DNA from: Nitrosomonas nitrosa
GTDB lineage: Bacteria > Pseudomonadota > Gammaproteobacteria > Burkholderiales > Nitrosomonadaceae
NCBI RefSeq assembly: GCF_003051105.1
Contig: NZ_QAOO01000008.1
Location: forward strand, 1 to 64,000
Length of the DNA stretch: 64,000 nucleotides
Reading direction: 5' to 3'
A program made the translations under genes and the position numbers. Under the pieces are notes generated by a model. It ran no database searches, was not told where the DNA came from, and saw only the letters and a list, made by a program, of their open reading frames with translations. Below, piece by piece: positions 56,200-64,000 of this stretch. How positions within the stretch are numbered: the first letter of the stretch is position 1; each line of letters opens with the position of its first letter.

Positions 56200-57939
56200 T
56201 CAAGATTTTCTTTTTTCTTTCGCTTTTTCTTTGGGTTTAACTTTGCTTCCCTTTTCTTCCGCAGGTTGGCCGTATAAGCGGGTAATTTGCCATTGCTGCA
56301 ATATAGACAGAATATTGTTGACCAATGAATACAGCACGAGCCCAGCCGGAAAGAAGAAGAAGAAAATACTGAACGCGATCGGCATGATTTGCATGACGCG
56401 AGCCTGTAGAGGATCGGTGGGCTTAGGGTTCAATTTAAATTGAATGAACATCGATATCCCCATCAGAACCGGCAGTACATAGTAGGGGTCGGGCGAAGAC
56501 AAGTCGGTGATCCACAGCGCAAACGGCGCATAGCGCAACTCGACCGCCGCAAGCAGTGTCCAGAAGAGCGCAATAAATACCGGAATTTGCACCAGAATCG
56601 GCAAGCACCCGCCCATTGGGTTGATTTTCTCTTCTTTGTAGAGTTCCATCATCGCCTGATGCATCCTCGGGCGATCGCTTTTGTATTGCTCCTGAATACG
56701 TTGCAATTTAGGCGTAACCAGCCTGAGTTTAGCCATCGACCGATAGCCTGCAGCCGAGAGGGGGAAAAATAGAAGCTTGACGGTCATTGTTAACAGAATG
56801 ATCGCAACCCCCCAGTTACCCACCCATTCATGATAGAACGAAAGCAGCCAAAACAAGGGGGCGGCAATGACGGTCAGCCAGCCATAATCGACCGTCAATT
56901 CAAGACCCGGCGAAAGTTCAGCAAGCTTATCCTGCTCCTGCGGCCCGGCATAAAGTGGCATAGTGACACGCGCGGTGTCACCGGGAGAAATCCCGCCTAC
57001 CGGTACAATGATCCCCGCCGTATATAAATTGTCTCCAATTCTTTTGGCGAAAAATTCGCGTGGTTTGCCCTGCTCCGGCAACCAAGCAGAAACAAAATAA
57101 TGCTCCAGCATGGCAATCCAGCCATTGTCCGCATTTTGCGGATAATCCGCTTTATTTTTATCTAGATCGGAAAAATGTATTTTTTGAAACTTTTCATCCT
57201 CGGTGTAAATAGCTGCACCTAGATAAGTCGGGATCATCATGGTCGAGCCAGGCGGCGCAACATTGTCCCGTAACATCTGGAAATAAGCGAACGGACGAAT
57301 CATGGCTTCTCCATGATTCTGCACCTCGAATTGGACATCGATCACATAGCTGCCACGATGAAAGGTATAGATTTTCGCTACTTGTACGCCATTGACTTCT
57401 GGCGCCAGTAAGCGAACGACTATTTTGTCTTGATCACTTGTCAATTCAAAATTACGCGTACTTGAATCCAGCGTAAATTCTGTCTTGTGGTTGGGCAGAC
57501 CATCACCGATCAGACCTGCTTGGGCAACAGCAATACGTGACTGACTTTGTAACAACGCATAAGGAATCTCCTTATCCTCACTAGAAGGGTGCTTAAGTAA
57601 TTCTAGCCGGCGCAAATCGCCACCCGCAGTATCAATCTCTGCGATAACCATATCGGTAACAACTTTGATTTGCTCGCCCGTTGCCAACATACGTGGCGTC
57701 ACGGTCGTAGGCGCGCCGTCTATGCCTGCTGCTTGACCATTTTCAGCTTGCGAAGCTGTCAGTGCATCACCTGGAACGGGGAGCGCCTCATGGCCTTGTT
57801 GTGGTGTGCTACCAGCTGCCGTGGAAACCGATTCCGATGCTAATTTATCCAGCCTTCCCCGCTCGGTAACCCAAGCATCCCAAAGAAACAACAATGACGT
57901 GCTAAAAATGATGATCAATACAAATTTTTTTGTGTCCAT
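56200..57939 (-). CDS. yidC: membrane protein insertase YidC
   Basis: 579 residues, typical of Gram-negative YidC. N-terminal anchor (KFVLIIIFSTSLLFLWDAWV), a large periplasmic P1 domain (about 90-345; YVIDVQFEVQNHGEAMIRPF), then five C-terminal helices of the insertase core (GNWGVAIILLTMTVKLLFFP, GGCLPILVQIPVFIALFWTL, IMPIAFSIFFFFFPAGLVLY) and a lysine-rich tail. It inserts Sec-dependent and independent membrane proteins. Order rpmH-rnpA-yidD-yidC-mnmE is retained, but a MITE-like element separates yidC from yidD. Confidence 0.97.
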   Translation of the reverse strand: MDTKKFVLIIIFSTSLLFLWDAWVTERGRLDKLASESVSTAAGSTPQQGHEALPVPGDALTASQAENGQAAGIDGAPTTVTPRMLATGEQIKVVTDMVIAEIDTAGGDLRRLELLKHPSSEDKEIPYALLQSQSRIAVAQAGLIGDGLPNHKTEFTLDSSTRNFELTSDQDKIVVRLLAPEVNGVQVAKIYTFHRGSYVIDVQFEVQNHGEAMIRPFAYFQMLRDNVAPPGSTMMIPTYLGAAIYTEDEKFQKIHFSDLDKNKADYPQNADNGWIAMLEHYFVSAWLPEQGKPREFFAKRIGDNLYTAGIIVPVGGISPGDTARVTMPLYAGPQEQDKLAELSPGLELTVDYGWLTVIAAPLFWLLSFYHEWVGNWGVAIILLTMTVKLLFFPLSAAGYRSMAKLRLVTPKLQRIQEQYKSDRPRMHQAMMELYKEEKINPMGGCLPILVQIPVFIALFWTLLAAVELRYAPFALWITDLSSPDPYYVLPVLMGISMFIQFKLNPKPTDPLQARVMQIMPIAFSIFFFFFPAGLVLYSLVNNILSILQQWQITRLYGQPAEEKGSKVKPKEKAKEKRKS

Positions 57940-57976
57940 CTTGACCTAGCCAAACGAGTTATAGCGATAATCTTTC

Positions 57977-58119
57977 GAGTACCCCTAAAAATTCCTATTT
58001 CGTCACAATACATCGTTGTTTACAAAAAATGCTTCCTTACCTATCAATCATAGGTTGCGTCAACATTTATTGCACTCGCCTCGTCTTGTGTTTAAAACTC
58101 AGAATTTTTAGAGGTACTC
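57977..58119 (+). repeat. MITE-like element with terminal inverted repeats, copy 2
   Basis: 143 bp. The ends GAGTACCCCTAAAAATTC (57977-57994) and the inverse of 58102-58119 (GAGTACCTCTAAAAATTC) match at 17 of 18 positions. The interior shares long blocks with the copy at 18481-18628 in the same orientation: TCGTCACAATACAT, ACAAAAAATG, TTCCTTAC, CATAGG, GTTTAAAAC. It sits in the yidD-yidC gap, which is normally short, and so must be transcribed with or between these genes. No coding capacity. Confidence 0.75.
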
Positions 58120-58134
58120 TTTCTTTAATAATAT

Positions 58135-58344
58135 TTAAGGAACAGGATCGTATCCACCCCGATTCCATGGATGACAACGTAAAACACGTCCTATGCTCAA
58201 AGCCATACCCTTGATAAATCCGTATTTTCTCAGCGCTTCACTTGCATAATTCGAGCAGGTAGGGCTAAAACGACAGGAAGGAGGAAAAAAAGGCCCGATA
58301 CAGTATTGATAAAACTTAATCAGTTTTATGATCAATCGTGACAT
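58135..58344 (-). CDS. yidD: membrane protein insertion efficiency factor YidD
   Basis: 69 residues. The conserved core is [20 protein letters not shown] followed by [20 protein letters not shown] and [14 protein letters not shown], with three conserved cysteines. It helps membrane protein insertion next to YidC. The ATG at 58344 lies inside rnpA (29-bp overlap), the typical rnpA-yidD overlap. Confidence 0.95.
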   Translation of the reverse strand: MSRLIIKLIKFYQYCIGPFFPPSCRFSPTCSNYASEALRKYGFIKGMALSIGRVLRCHPWNRGGYDPVP

Positions 58345-58687
58345 GGCGTTTCATCCTAAATATGAGCATTTCAGCTTCCTGTCTGAAGCGAGCAATATCC
58401 GCTTGGTCCGTTGAACGCTGTAACCGAAATACACAATCTACTTTGTCCAGTTCTAGCTGATGTATACGAAATATTTCTCTCAGCACACGCTTTAATCGGT
58501 TTCGCTTCACTGCTTGCCGTTCCAGTTTTTTTGCGACAATCAAGCCTAACCGTGGGTAATCCAGATGACTCGGTTTGATGAAAAACTGAAGAAATTGACC
58601 ACTTACCGAGCGTTTAAAACGAATAACTGACCGAAACTCTGCTGCCTTATGCAACCGACGTGCTTTAGGTAATGAATAGTTCCTCAC
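58316..58687 (-). CDS. rnpA: ribonuclease P protein component RnpA
   Basis: 123 residues. Protein subunit of RNase P, which removes tRNA 5' leaders. N-terminal [20 protein letters not shown] and the signature [20 protein letters not shown] (RNR motif) are clear. The start is GTG at 58687 with AAAGG upstream. Between rpmH and yidD in the standard order. Confidence 0.95.
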   Translation of the reverse strand: MRNYSLPKARRLHKAAEFRSVIRFKRSVSGQFLQFFIKPSHLDYPRLGLIVAKKLERQAVKRNRLKRVLREIFRIHQLELDKVDCVFRLQRSTDQADIARFRQEAEMLIFRMKRHVTIDHKTD

Positions 58688-58733
58688 CTAACCTTTCGAT
58701 CATAGCGCGAGTCTTTGGTTATCGAACCGCATA

Positions 58734-58868
58734 TCAGACACTCAGACGAGTCCGGCCTTTAGCCCTGCGCGCTCGAATGATGGCCGCACCACTGCGGGTT
58801 CTCATGCGTACTAGGAAACCATGCGTACGTTTCCTGCGAATAACAGACGGTTGGTATGTGCGTTTCAT
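58734..58868 (-). CDS. rpmH: 50S ribosomal protein L34
   Basis: 44 residues, read directly from the minus strand: it begins [20 protein letters not shown] and ends [13 protein letters not shown], matching L34 along its length. Too short to stand out as an ORF but unmistakable. First gene of rpmH-rnpA-yidD-yidC-mnmE. In many bacteria dnaA and oriC lie just beyond rpmH; neither is visible here. Confidence 0.98.
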   Translation of the reverse strand: MKRTYQPSVIRRKRTHGFLVRMRTRSGAAIIRARRAKGRTRLSV

Positions 58869-59168
58869 TTTTTATGTTATGGATTATTAATTAGTTTATG
58901 GATAAATATCGTCCCAATAGAACCGCGTATTACAACCTGTTATGGGTATCGATGTCAACCTAAATTTCAAGATGCGGCCCGGAAAACTGGGAGAATTCCC
59001 ACTATTTTCATGGTGATATCTGTACGCTAGTACAGTTGCACATGATCTTCCTCAGACAAATAATCACTACAGTGAAAGCAGCTATTGTTTAGCCCGGGCG
59101 ACTGCGTGGATCAAGGGCTAAATCAAACAGCTTGTTGTTGATACACACTTTTCAGGAATGGAGACGCG
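58869..59168. other. intergenic region upstream of rpmH
   Basis: 300 bp, divergent between rpmH and the DUF5658-like gene. It must hold the rpmH promoter. One DnaA-box-like TTATCCATA (minus strand, near 58900) and a short inverted repeat CTGTAC-GCTA-GTACAG (59020-59035) are seen, but no cluster of DnaA boxes and no dnaA, so an origin is not supported. Confidence 0.4.
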
Positions 59169-59642
59169 ATGACAGACACAAATATTCGCCCTGCCGATCA
59201 ACGATTCCGGGATCGACGGGTAGGCACACCCTTTTTCTGCCTTTACCACTTAGGAATCAAACAGGGGCGGCGTATGGATAACCGGCGCTCAGGAGCAGGC
59301 GCTGCGTATGTTGATTGCTACGCAGATCATCTCATGCTCGCCACGGCCGCAATCGTGTTTCTCAGCGCGATGGATGCCTTCATGACACTCAATATCCTCG
59401 CCAATGGAGGTATAGAACTCAACAACTTTATGGCGATCTTGATAGAAGACAGCGCTGAAAAGTTTGTTTACTTCAAGCTTGCGCTGACGGCCTTCTCTGC
59501 GATCTTTCTCGTCATCCACCATCAGGTCCAACTGACAAAAAAAATACAGGTAAAGCATCTGATCTACTTCATATTAATGGGCTATACTGCATTGATTTGT
59601 TACGAAATAGGGCTGCTCATCGCAATTGGCAATATTGGGTGA
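59169..59642 (+). CDS. small membrane protein, DUF5658-like
   Basis: 157 residues. A soluble charged N-terminus (about 1-50, ending DNRRSGAGAAY) precedes three hydrophobic helices (MLATAAIVFLSAMDAFMTLN, FVYFKLALTAFSAIFLVIHH, LIYFILMGYTALICYEIGLL). The SAMDAFMTLNILANGGIELN pattern resembles DUF5658-type proteins; this is a tentative match. GGAATGGAGACGCG upstream of the ATG is a good ribosome-binding site. It is followed by the convergent TolC gene. Confidence 0.6.
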   Translation: MTDTNIRPADQRFRDRRVGTPFFCLYHLGIKQGRRMDNRRSGAGAAYVDCYADHLMLATAAIVFLSAMDAFMTLNILANGGIELNNFMAILIEDSAEKFVYFKLALTAFSAIFLVIHHQVQLTKKIQVKHLIYFILMGYTALICYEIGLLIAIGNIG

Positions 59643-59679
59643 ACAATCGTCTCGCCCTAAACAAGGGGAGATCTGCTGA

Positions 59680-61035
59680 TCAAGGTTTTGCAACAAAATA
59701 GCTGGCGACTTTTTCCAGATCTTCCAGTATCAACGAACCCGCTGCCAGCCGCAATTTTAAATAGGACAACAAATAGCTATAACGTGCTTCCGCTAGATTG
59801 ACCTGTGCCGAAAAAAGCTGGCTTTGCGCATCTAACAAATCAAGATTGATTCGTACGCCGCCTTTGATACTTTTTTCAGTCGCCTGTACGAGTAAAAGTG
59901 CTGAATCAACGGCCAATTCAAGTGACTCGATTCGTTTGATGCTACTTTGTAACAATTGAAATTGTCGGCGCAATTCAACCAGCACTTTATCGCTCATTGC
60001 ATTCAGATCCGCCTCAGCCCGCGCCTTATTTGCCTGCGCCTGGTTGGTGGTTGCAACGACTCGCCCTCCAGCGTAAAGCGGTAAATTGACTTCGACCCCA
60101 ACACTGGCAAACGTGGCATCACGATCAGGAAAAAGAAATGATGCCGAATTCTGCCTGTTCAGACTGGCTACGAGATCCACACGAGGCGCATGACCTGCCA
60201 GGCTTTTTTTCACTTCGAGCTGGTTGGTGGTGACAACATGCCGCTGTGTGACGAGTTCTGCATTGCGCTCCAAAGCCATCTGTCGCCAGCTTTCAAAATC
60301 GGGAGGATGAATGGGTTGCGCTTTGAAGGTACCCGACAACGAATCCAGTTGAGCGACTTCTTGGCCAACAATCGCTTCTAAAGCGAGGCGCGCGACATCT
60401 AACTCGTCCTGCGCTTCGATCACTTGCGCCTGTGCCAAAGCATGCCTGGATTGCGTCTCCAGCACATCGGTGCGGGTCCCTTCCCCTCGTCTCAGCATAT
60501 TCTCATTGACGAGCTTCAGTTCCTCTAGCGCCTTGAGCTGCGCATTTGCCAAGAAAAAGCGATCCTGCGCCAGCAAGGTTTTAACATAAGCCTCCACCAG
60601 TCTGACGATGAGCTCGTAGCTTTGCCCTAAAAATTTGGCTTGGCTGGAATTGGCGCGTGCATGCCCCTGGTCGTAACCCGCTAAGGCTTCCATATTCAAA
60701 AGAGGCTGCCGCAACGTCAGTGTCGTGACTTCACTATTAAAATGCAGAGAGGTTCTGTCGGGTGTTAAGGGATTATTGTCAGGTGTTCTTTGTGTCCCTC
60801 GACTCAATCCCTGTAAATGAGTGATCGTCAACGACGGCAACAACCCAGCTCGCCCCAGGGCAATGGCTTGTTGGCCCGCTTCATTTTCGTGAATGGCTGC
60901 GCGGAAAGTAGGATCATTCATCAGTGCGGATTCATACGCCTCCAGCAACCCCATTCCGTCAGCCATACCCGGTATGCACTGCACGGCAACGATCAGCATC
61001 ATCGATGAAAATGGCTTAAACAAACGGAATGTCAC
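59680..61035 (-). CDS. TolC-family outer membrane protein
   Basis: 451 residues. Signal-like N-terminus (MMLIVAVQCIPGMADG) and the repeated alpha-barrel architecture of TolC: GLLEAYESALMNDPTFRAAI, LTLRQPLLNMEALAGYDQGH, and the second half VEVNLPLYAGGRVVATTNQA and GVRINLDLLDAQSQLFSAQV. It forms the outer-membrane channel of a type I secretion system. The start is GTG with GGAAGA upstream, 2 bp after the adaptor gene stop, so the TolC, adaptor and ABC genes form one operon. Confidence 0.9.
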   Translation of the reverse strand: MTFRLFKPFSSMMLIVAVQCIPGMADGMGLLEAYESALMNDPTFRAAIHENEAGQQAIALGRAGLLPSLTITHLQGLSRGTQRTPDNNPLTPDRTSLHFNSEVTTLTLRQPLLNMEALAGYDQGHARANSSQAKFLGQSYELIVRLVEAYVKTLLAQDRFFLANAQLKALEELKLVNENMLRRGEGTRTDVLETQSRHALAQAQVIEAQDELDVARLALEAIVGQEVAQLDSLSGTFKAQPIHPPDFESWRQMALERNAELVTQRHVVTTNQLEVKKSLAGHAPRVDLVASLNRQNSASFLFPDRDATFASVGVEVNLPLYAGGRVVATTNQAQANKARAEADLNAMSDKVLVELRRQFQLLQSSIKRIESLELAVDSALLLVQATEKSIKGGVRINLDLLDAQSQLFSAQVNLAEARYSYLLSYLKLRLAAGSLILEDLEKVASYFVAKP

Positions 61036-61037
61036 GG

Positions 61038-62381
61038 CTAATCTTCCACCAGTGAGGTATGAATCCGATCGAGAATAGGTTTCAACAAGTAATTCATGAG
61101 CGAACGTTCACCTGTTTTCACAAAAATTTCAACAGGCATCCCTGCCCGTATTTGCCAATCTGTCAGTATTTTCATGCCTTCCGGTGTTACCTTGGCTTTC
61201 AATTGATAATAGGGTACACCGGTGCGCTCATCAGTCAACCGATCGGCTGACACATTCGTGACGATACCAGGTACTCGCGGGATTTTATTTTGATTAAACG
61301 CAGTAAAAATAAAATCCACATCCAGGCCCGCATGTACCTTGTCGATAAGATGGACCGGCACCTGCCCTTCTATGACCAGCATGTCTTCCGAGGGCACGAT
61401 ATCCATCATGCGAAATCCAGGACCGATAACGCCGCCGCGGGTGAAAATATTGATTCCGACCACAATGCCGTCCACTGGTGCTTTTACTAACACATTAGCC
61501 AACTCAAAATCTTGTGCCAGCAACCGGCTATTGAGCGCCTCAGCTTCTCGTTGTACATCCGTCAATTGCTGCCGTACTTCCTTTTGATGCTCTTCGAGAC
61601 GTTGGACTCGGCGTAAATTGAGCTCTGAAATTTGCCGCTGGATACGGCCGATATTCCCGGTATCCTCAGAAATATCCCCCGTCAATTGCGCGTGGGTACG
61701 CTCCAACTCAAGTACACGATTCCGTGGCACATAACCATCCTGGGCCAATACCCGCATGTTATCGAGCTGCTCTTTCAAAAATTCCAATTGCTGCAGCTTA
61801 CTTGTACGGGATGATTCCAGGCCACGTAATTGAACTGTCAGACCTGCAATGTTTTCATCCAGTGCAGCCAGTTCGTGTTTCAGAACGGATTGACGCGAAA
61901 CAAATAATTGTTTCTGCAAAGAAATACTGCCAATAACGCGTGGGTCATCTGCTACAGACTGCAGAAAAGGCGGGAAATCGATTTCGGGCTTATTATCCCG
62001 TTCAGCGATCAAACGCGCCTCGATCGCTCTTGCTGCAATCAGCTGACCACGGGTGATCTCAGCTTGTGCCTTGACCTGAATATCATTCATCTTTACGAGC
62101 ACTTGGCCTTCCTTGACCAAATCCCCTTCCTTCACAAGAATGTCCTCTACGATTCCACCGGTCTGATGTTGAACAGCCTTACGGTTGGTAGCGACCATCA
62201 CCGATCCTGATAAAGGGACACCTTTATCCAGTGGCGCAAAGGTCGCCCACAGAAAAAACCCCCCCACCCCTACGAGGACAATCCACCAGCCAAGCCGGGC
62301 ATGGCGGGTCTCATCTGTTTTAACGTTTCCTGGATCTTCTGCTATAGCATTCCCAAGTACGGTTGCATCTTTATGACTCAT
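61038..62381 (-). CDS. HlyD-family type I secretion membrane fusion protein
   Basis: 447 residues from the ATG at 62381. One N-terminal helix (WWIVLVGVGGFFLWATFAPL), then a long coiled coil (about 120-300, e.g. LTVQLRGLESSRTSKLQQLE) inside a lipoyl-type half-motif (VVQHQTGGIVEDILVKEGDL preceding; VLVKAPVDGIVVGINIFTRG after). The C-terminal beta-barrel ends with GMPVEIFVKTGERSLMNYLL. It bridges the ABC exporter and TolC across the periplasm. PrtE/HlyD subfamily. Confidence 0.92.
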   Translation of the reverse strand: MSHKDATVLGNAIAEDPGNVKTDETRHARLGWWIVLVGVGGFFLWATFAPLDKGVPLSGSVMVATNRKAVQHQTGGIVEDILVKEGDLVKEGQVLVKMNDIQVKAQAEITRGQLIAARAIEARLIAERDNKPEIDFPPFLQSVADDPRVIGSISLQKQLFVSRQSVLKHELAALDENIAGLTVQLRGLESSRTSKLQQLEFLKEQLDNMRVLAQDGYVPRNRVLELERTHAQLTGDISEDTGNIGRIQRQISELNLRRVQRLEEHQKEVRQQLTDVQREAEALNSRLLAQDFELANVLVKAPVDGIVVGINIFTRGGVIGPGFRMMDIVPSEDMLVIEGQVPVHLIDKVHAGLDVDFIFTAFNQNKIPRVPGIVTNVSADRLTDERTGVPYYQLKAKVTPEGMKILTDWQIRAGMPVEIFVKTGERSLMNYLLKPILDRIHTSLVED

Positions 62382-62409
62382 AAATTTTCTAAGTGTTGAT
62401 GGTAGGTGT

Positions 62410-64000
62410 TTATGACGCAGCCGGCGCTGATTCTCCACCAGAGGATGCCGCACCTTGTTGCACAAGTTGCGCTGTTTGCTCGTTCCCTCGCCTGAGCGAC
62501 TGCCGTTGTTTACTTAAATCGGCCAGTACCTGCTGGGTCGGCCCAAACATCTGAAGCGTACCTTCGCGCAACAGCAGCAGCTTGTTGGTCGCCGTAATTA
62601 TGCTCGTGCGATGTGTAATCACGACAATTGTTTTGCCGCGTTTACGCAAATCGATGATCGCCGCCAGCAAGGCTTGTTCGCCAACATCGTCCAAATTGGA
62701 ATTCGGTTCATCCAGCACGATTAAGGAAGGATCCCCATACATTGCCCGCGCGAGACCAATGCGCTGTTTTTGCCCGCCCGATAAGCCTCCGCCACCATCG
62801 CCCAGCAATGTATCGTAGCCATTTGGCATGCTCAATATCATCTCGTGTACGCCCGCGCGCTTGGCTGCCAAAATAACTTTATCCGGATCGATTTCGCCAA
62901 AGCGCGCGATATTTTCGCTGATAGAACCCGCAAACAACTCGATATCCTGAGGGAGATAACCGATATGAGGTCCCAGCTCATCTTTATTCCATTGGTACAC
63001 ATCTGCGCCATCCAGTCTTACCTTTCCCGCCGTGGTCGACCAAACGCCCACCAATAATCTTGCCAATGTCGATTTACCTGAACCACTGGGCCCGATAATT
63101 CCCAGGACATCTCCGGCCGTGATCGCAAACGTCAATCCTTTGAGAACCGGTACTTTCGAGCCAGGTGGTGCAGCGATGACATTCTCGACGGATACCATGC
63201 CTTTCGGCTTAGGGAGTGCCATGCCAGGCTTACGGTCAGGGTTTTCTTCCAATAGGCTTGTCAACCTTTCGTAAGCGCTTCGAGTATTACCAAATTGCCG
63301 CCAAACACTGATCAGCAACTGTACTGGACCGATCGCCTTACCCAGCAAAATTGAACCCGCGATCATCATCCCAGGTGAAATGCTGTCTTCCAAAACCAAC
63401 AGCGCGCCTAATCCCAACATCAACGATTGCAATGCGACAGAGGTTGCTTTGCTGAAAGCGCTTACGACCCCCGATTTTTCACTTGCTTCGGCTTGTAAAT
63501 TGAGAAAACGGCTATGAAGCTTGTACCAGCGCGCCTGTAAATTGGGAAGCATACCCATCGCTTCGATCACTTCGGCATTGCGTAAGTTATTGGAAGCCAA
63601 TGTTGTCGAGGCTACGGCGACAGCATTGGCTTCCGCAAGCGGTTTGTGGGATAGCTTTTCATTGATATAGGCAAGTACCACCAAAATCACCGTACCAAAC
63701 AACGCGAAGACCCCCAGCCAGACATGAAACATAAAAATAACCAGAATATAGATCGGGAACCATGGTGCATCAAAAAAAGCAAACAGCGCATTACCGGTCA
63801 AAAACTGGCGCAAATTGGTCAAATCTTGCAATGCCTGGCCTGCATTGCTGTTCCCTTGTCGCAAACATTGTTCAAACGCTGCGGTATAGACACGTTTGTT
63901 CATCTTCAAATCAAATTGCGCACCGACTCTAATCAGAACGAAACTGCGGACATATTCCAGTGCTCCCATGAAAATGTAAGCACCCAGCATGATCAGCGTC
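62410..64000 (-). CDS. type I secretion ABC transporter (PrtD-like), 5' end outside window
   Basis: At least 527 residues are visible; the reading frame continues past the window edge without a start of the expected type, and PrtD proteins usually have about 50-70 more N-terminal residues. The membrane part is about 1-260 (ALFAFFDAPWFPIYILVIFM is a hallmark of this family). The ATPase has Walker [21 protein letters not shown], signature LSGGQKQRIGLARAMYGD, Walker B LIVLDEPNSNLDDVGEQALL and VVITHRTSII. It powers export of an RTX-type or related substrate, which is not encoded in view. Confidence 0.92.
   Translation of the reverse strand, partial: TLIMLGAYIFMGALEYVRSFVLIRVGAQFDLKMNKRVYTAAFEQCLRQGNSNAGQALQDLTNLRQFLTGNALFAFFDAPWFPIYILVIFMFHVWLGVFALFGTVILVVLAYINEKLSHKPLAEANAVAVASTTLASNNLRNAEVIEAMGMLPNLQARWYKLHSRFLNLQAEASEKSGVVSAFSKATSVALQSLMLGLGALLVLEDSISPGMMIAGSILLGKAIGPVQLLISVWRQFGNTRSAYERLTSLLEENPDRKPGMALPKPKGMVSVENVIAAPPGSKVPVLKGLTFAITAGDVLGIIGPSGSGKSTLARLLVGVWSTTAGKVRLDGADVYQWNKDELGPHIGYLPQDIELFAGSISENIARFGEIDPDKVILAAKRAGVHEMILSMPNGYDTLLGDGGGGLSGGQKQRIGLARAMYGDPSLIVLDEPNSNLDDVGEQALLAAIIDLRKRGKTIVVITHRTSIITATNKLLLLREGTLQMFGPTQQVLADLSKQRQSLRRGNEQTAQLVQQGAASSGGESAPAAS

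Noticed and set aside
58869..59168. Replication origin beside rpmH
   Set aside because: Only one imperfect DnaA-box-like sequence is present and there is no dnaA or dnaN; the region is ordinary intergenic DNA.

Overview
The window looks like a chromosomal stretch from a betaproteobacterium, most probably a Nitrosomonas relative. Supporting signs are a DUF3460 protein, the gene complement and operon orders, homospermidine synthase, and copper and cytochrome c proteins. The taxonomic call is an inference from protein content; no rRNA or ammonia-oxidation gene is present. Most of the window is core chromosome. The clearest accessory module is a complete type II-C CRISPR-Cas9 locus.

Layout. 0-4.4 kb: a surface-polysaccharide cluster (two-domain glycosyltransferase that looks 5'-truncated, UDP-GlcNAc 2-epimerase wecB, second glycosyltransferase). 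4.3-5.5 kb: a DNA-deoxyinosine glycosylase and an unknown exported protein. 5.6-10.4 kb: [NiFe]-hydrogenase maturation genes hypC-hypD-hypE and hypX, with a cold-shock gene on the other strand between hypE and hypX. 10.5-11.1 kb: an exported L,D-transpeptidase. 11.4-17.4 kb: the CRISPR locus, made of a minus-strand tracrRNA gene, cas9-cas1-cas2 on the plus strand, and 19 repeats with 18 spacers. The anti-repeat shows that crRNAs are read on the minus strand, towards cas2. 17.4-18.4 kb: an ADP-ribosylglycohydrolase-family gene whose stop codon touches the last, decayed repeat.

18.7-23.1 kb: the chromosome segregation and tRNA modification operon mnmG-rsmG-parA-parB, with a perfect parS palindrome just upstream of mnmG. 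23.1-35.3 kb: housekeeping genes (homospermidine synthase, DUF3460, CorC/HlyC-type transporter, tRNA-Arg(CCG), glgC, lolCD, rsmD-coaD-ferredoxin, yggS, pilT-pilU). 35.3-43.4 kb: envelope and redox genes (alpha-carbonic anhydrase, small exported proteins, cutA-dsbD-tlpA-like-DUF2784, ttcA, and a tight cupredoxin-DUF411-cytochrome c set). 43.5-47.9 kb: a compact nucleotidyltransferase-HIT-desaturase-phosphoglycerate mutase-like operon behind a cysteine desulfurase. 48-54.4 kb: alpha/beta hydrolase, ppa, a flavoprotein, a lipoprotein, and an 822-residue epimerase-SPW-VKOR fusion. 54.7-58.9 kb: the second half of the usual origin-proximal operon, rpmH-rnpA-yidD-yidC-mnmE (rpmH is only 44 codons). 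59.2-64 kb: a small membrane protein and a type I secretion set (TolC, HlyD-type adaptor, ABC exporter cut by the window edge).

Most notable: (1) the type II-C locus with its deduced tracrRNA, promoter and reversed crRNA polarity; (2) two copies of a roughly 145-bp element with terminal inverted repeats, at 18.5 kb and 58.0 kb, the second lying between yidD and yidC; (3) the epimerase-SPW-VKOR fusion; (4) the same-strand but separated rpmH...mnmE and mnmG...parB blocks, with no dnaA in view.
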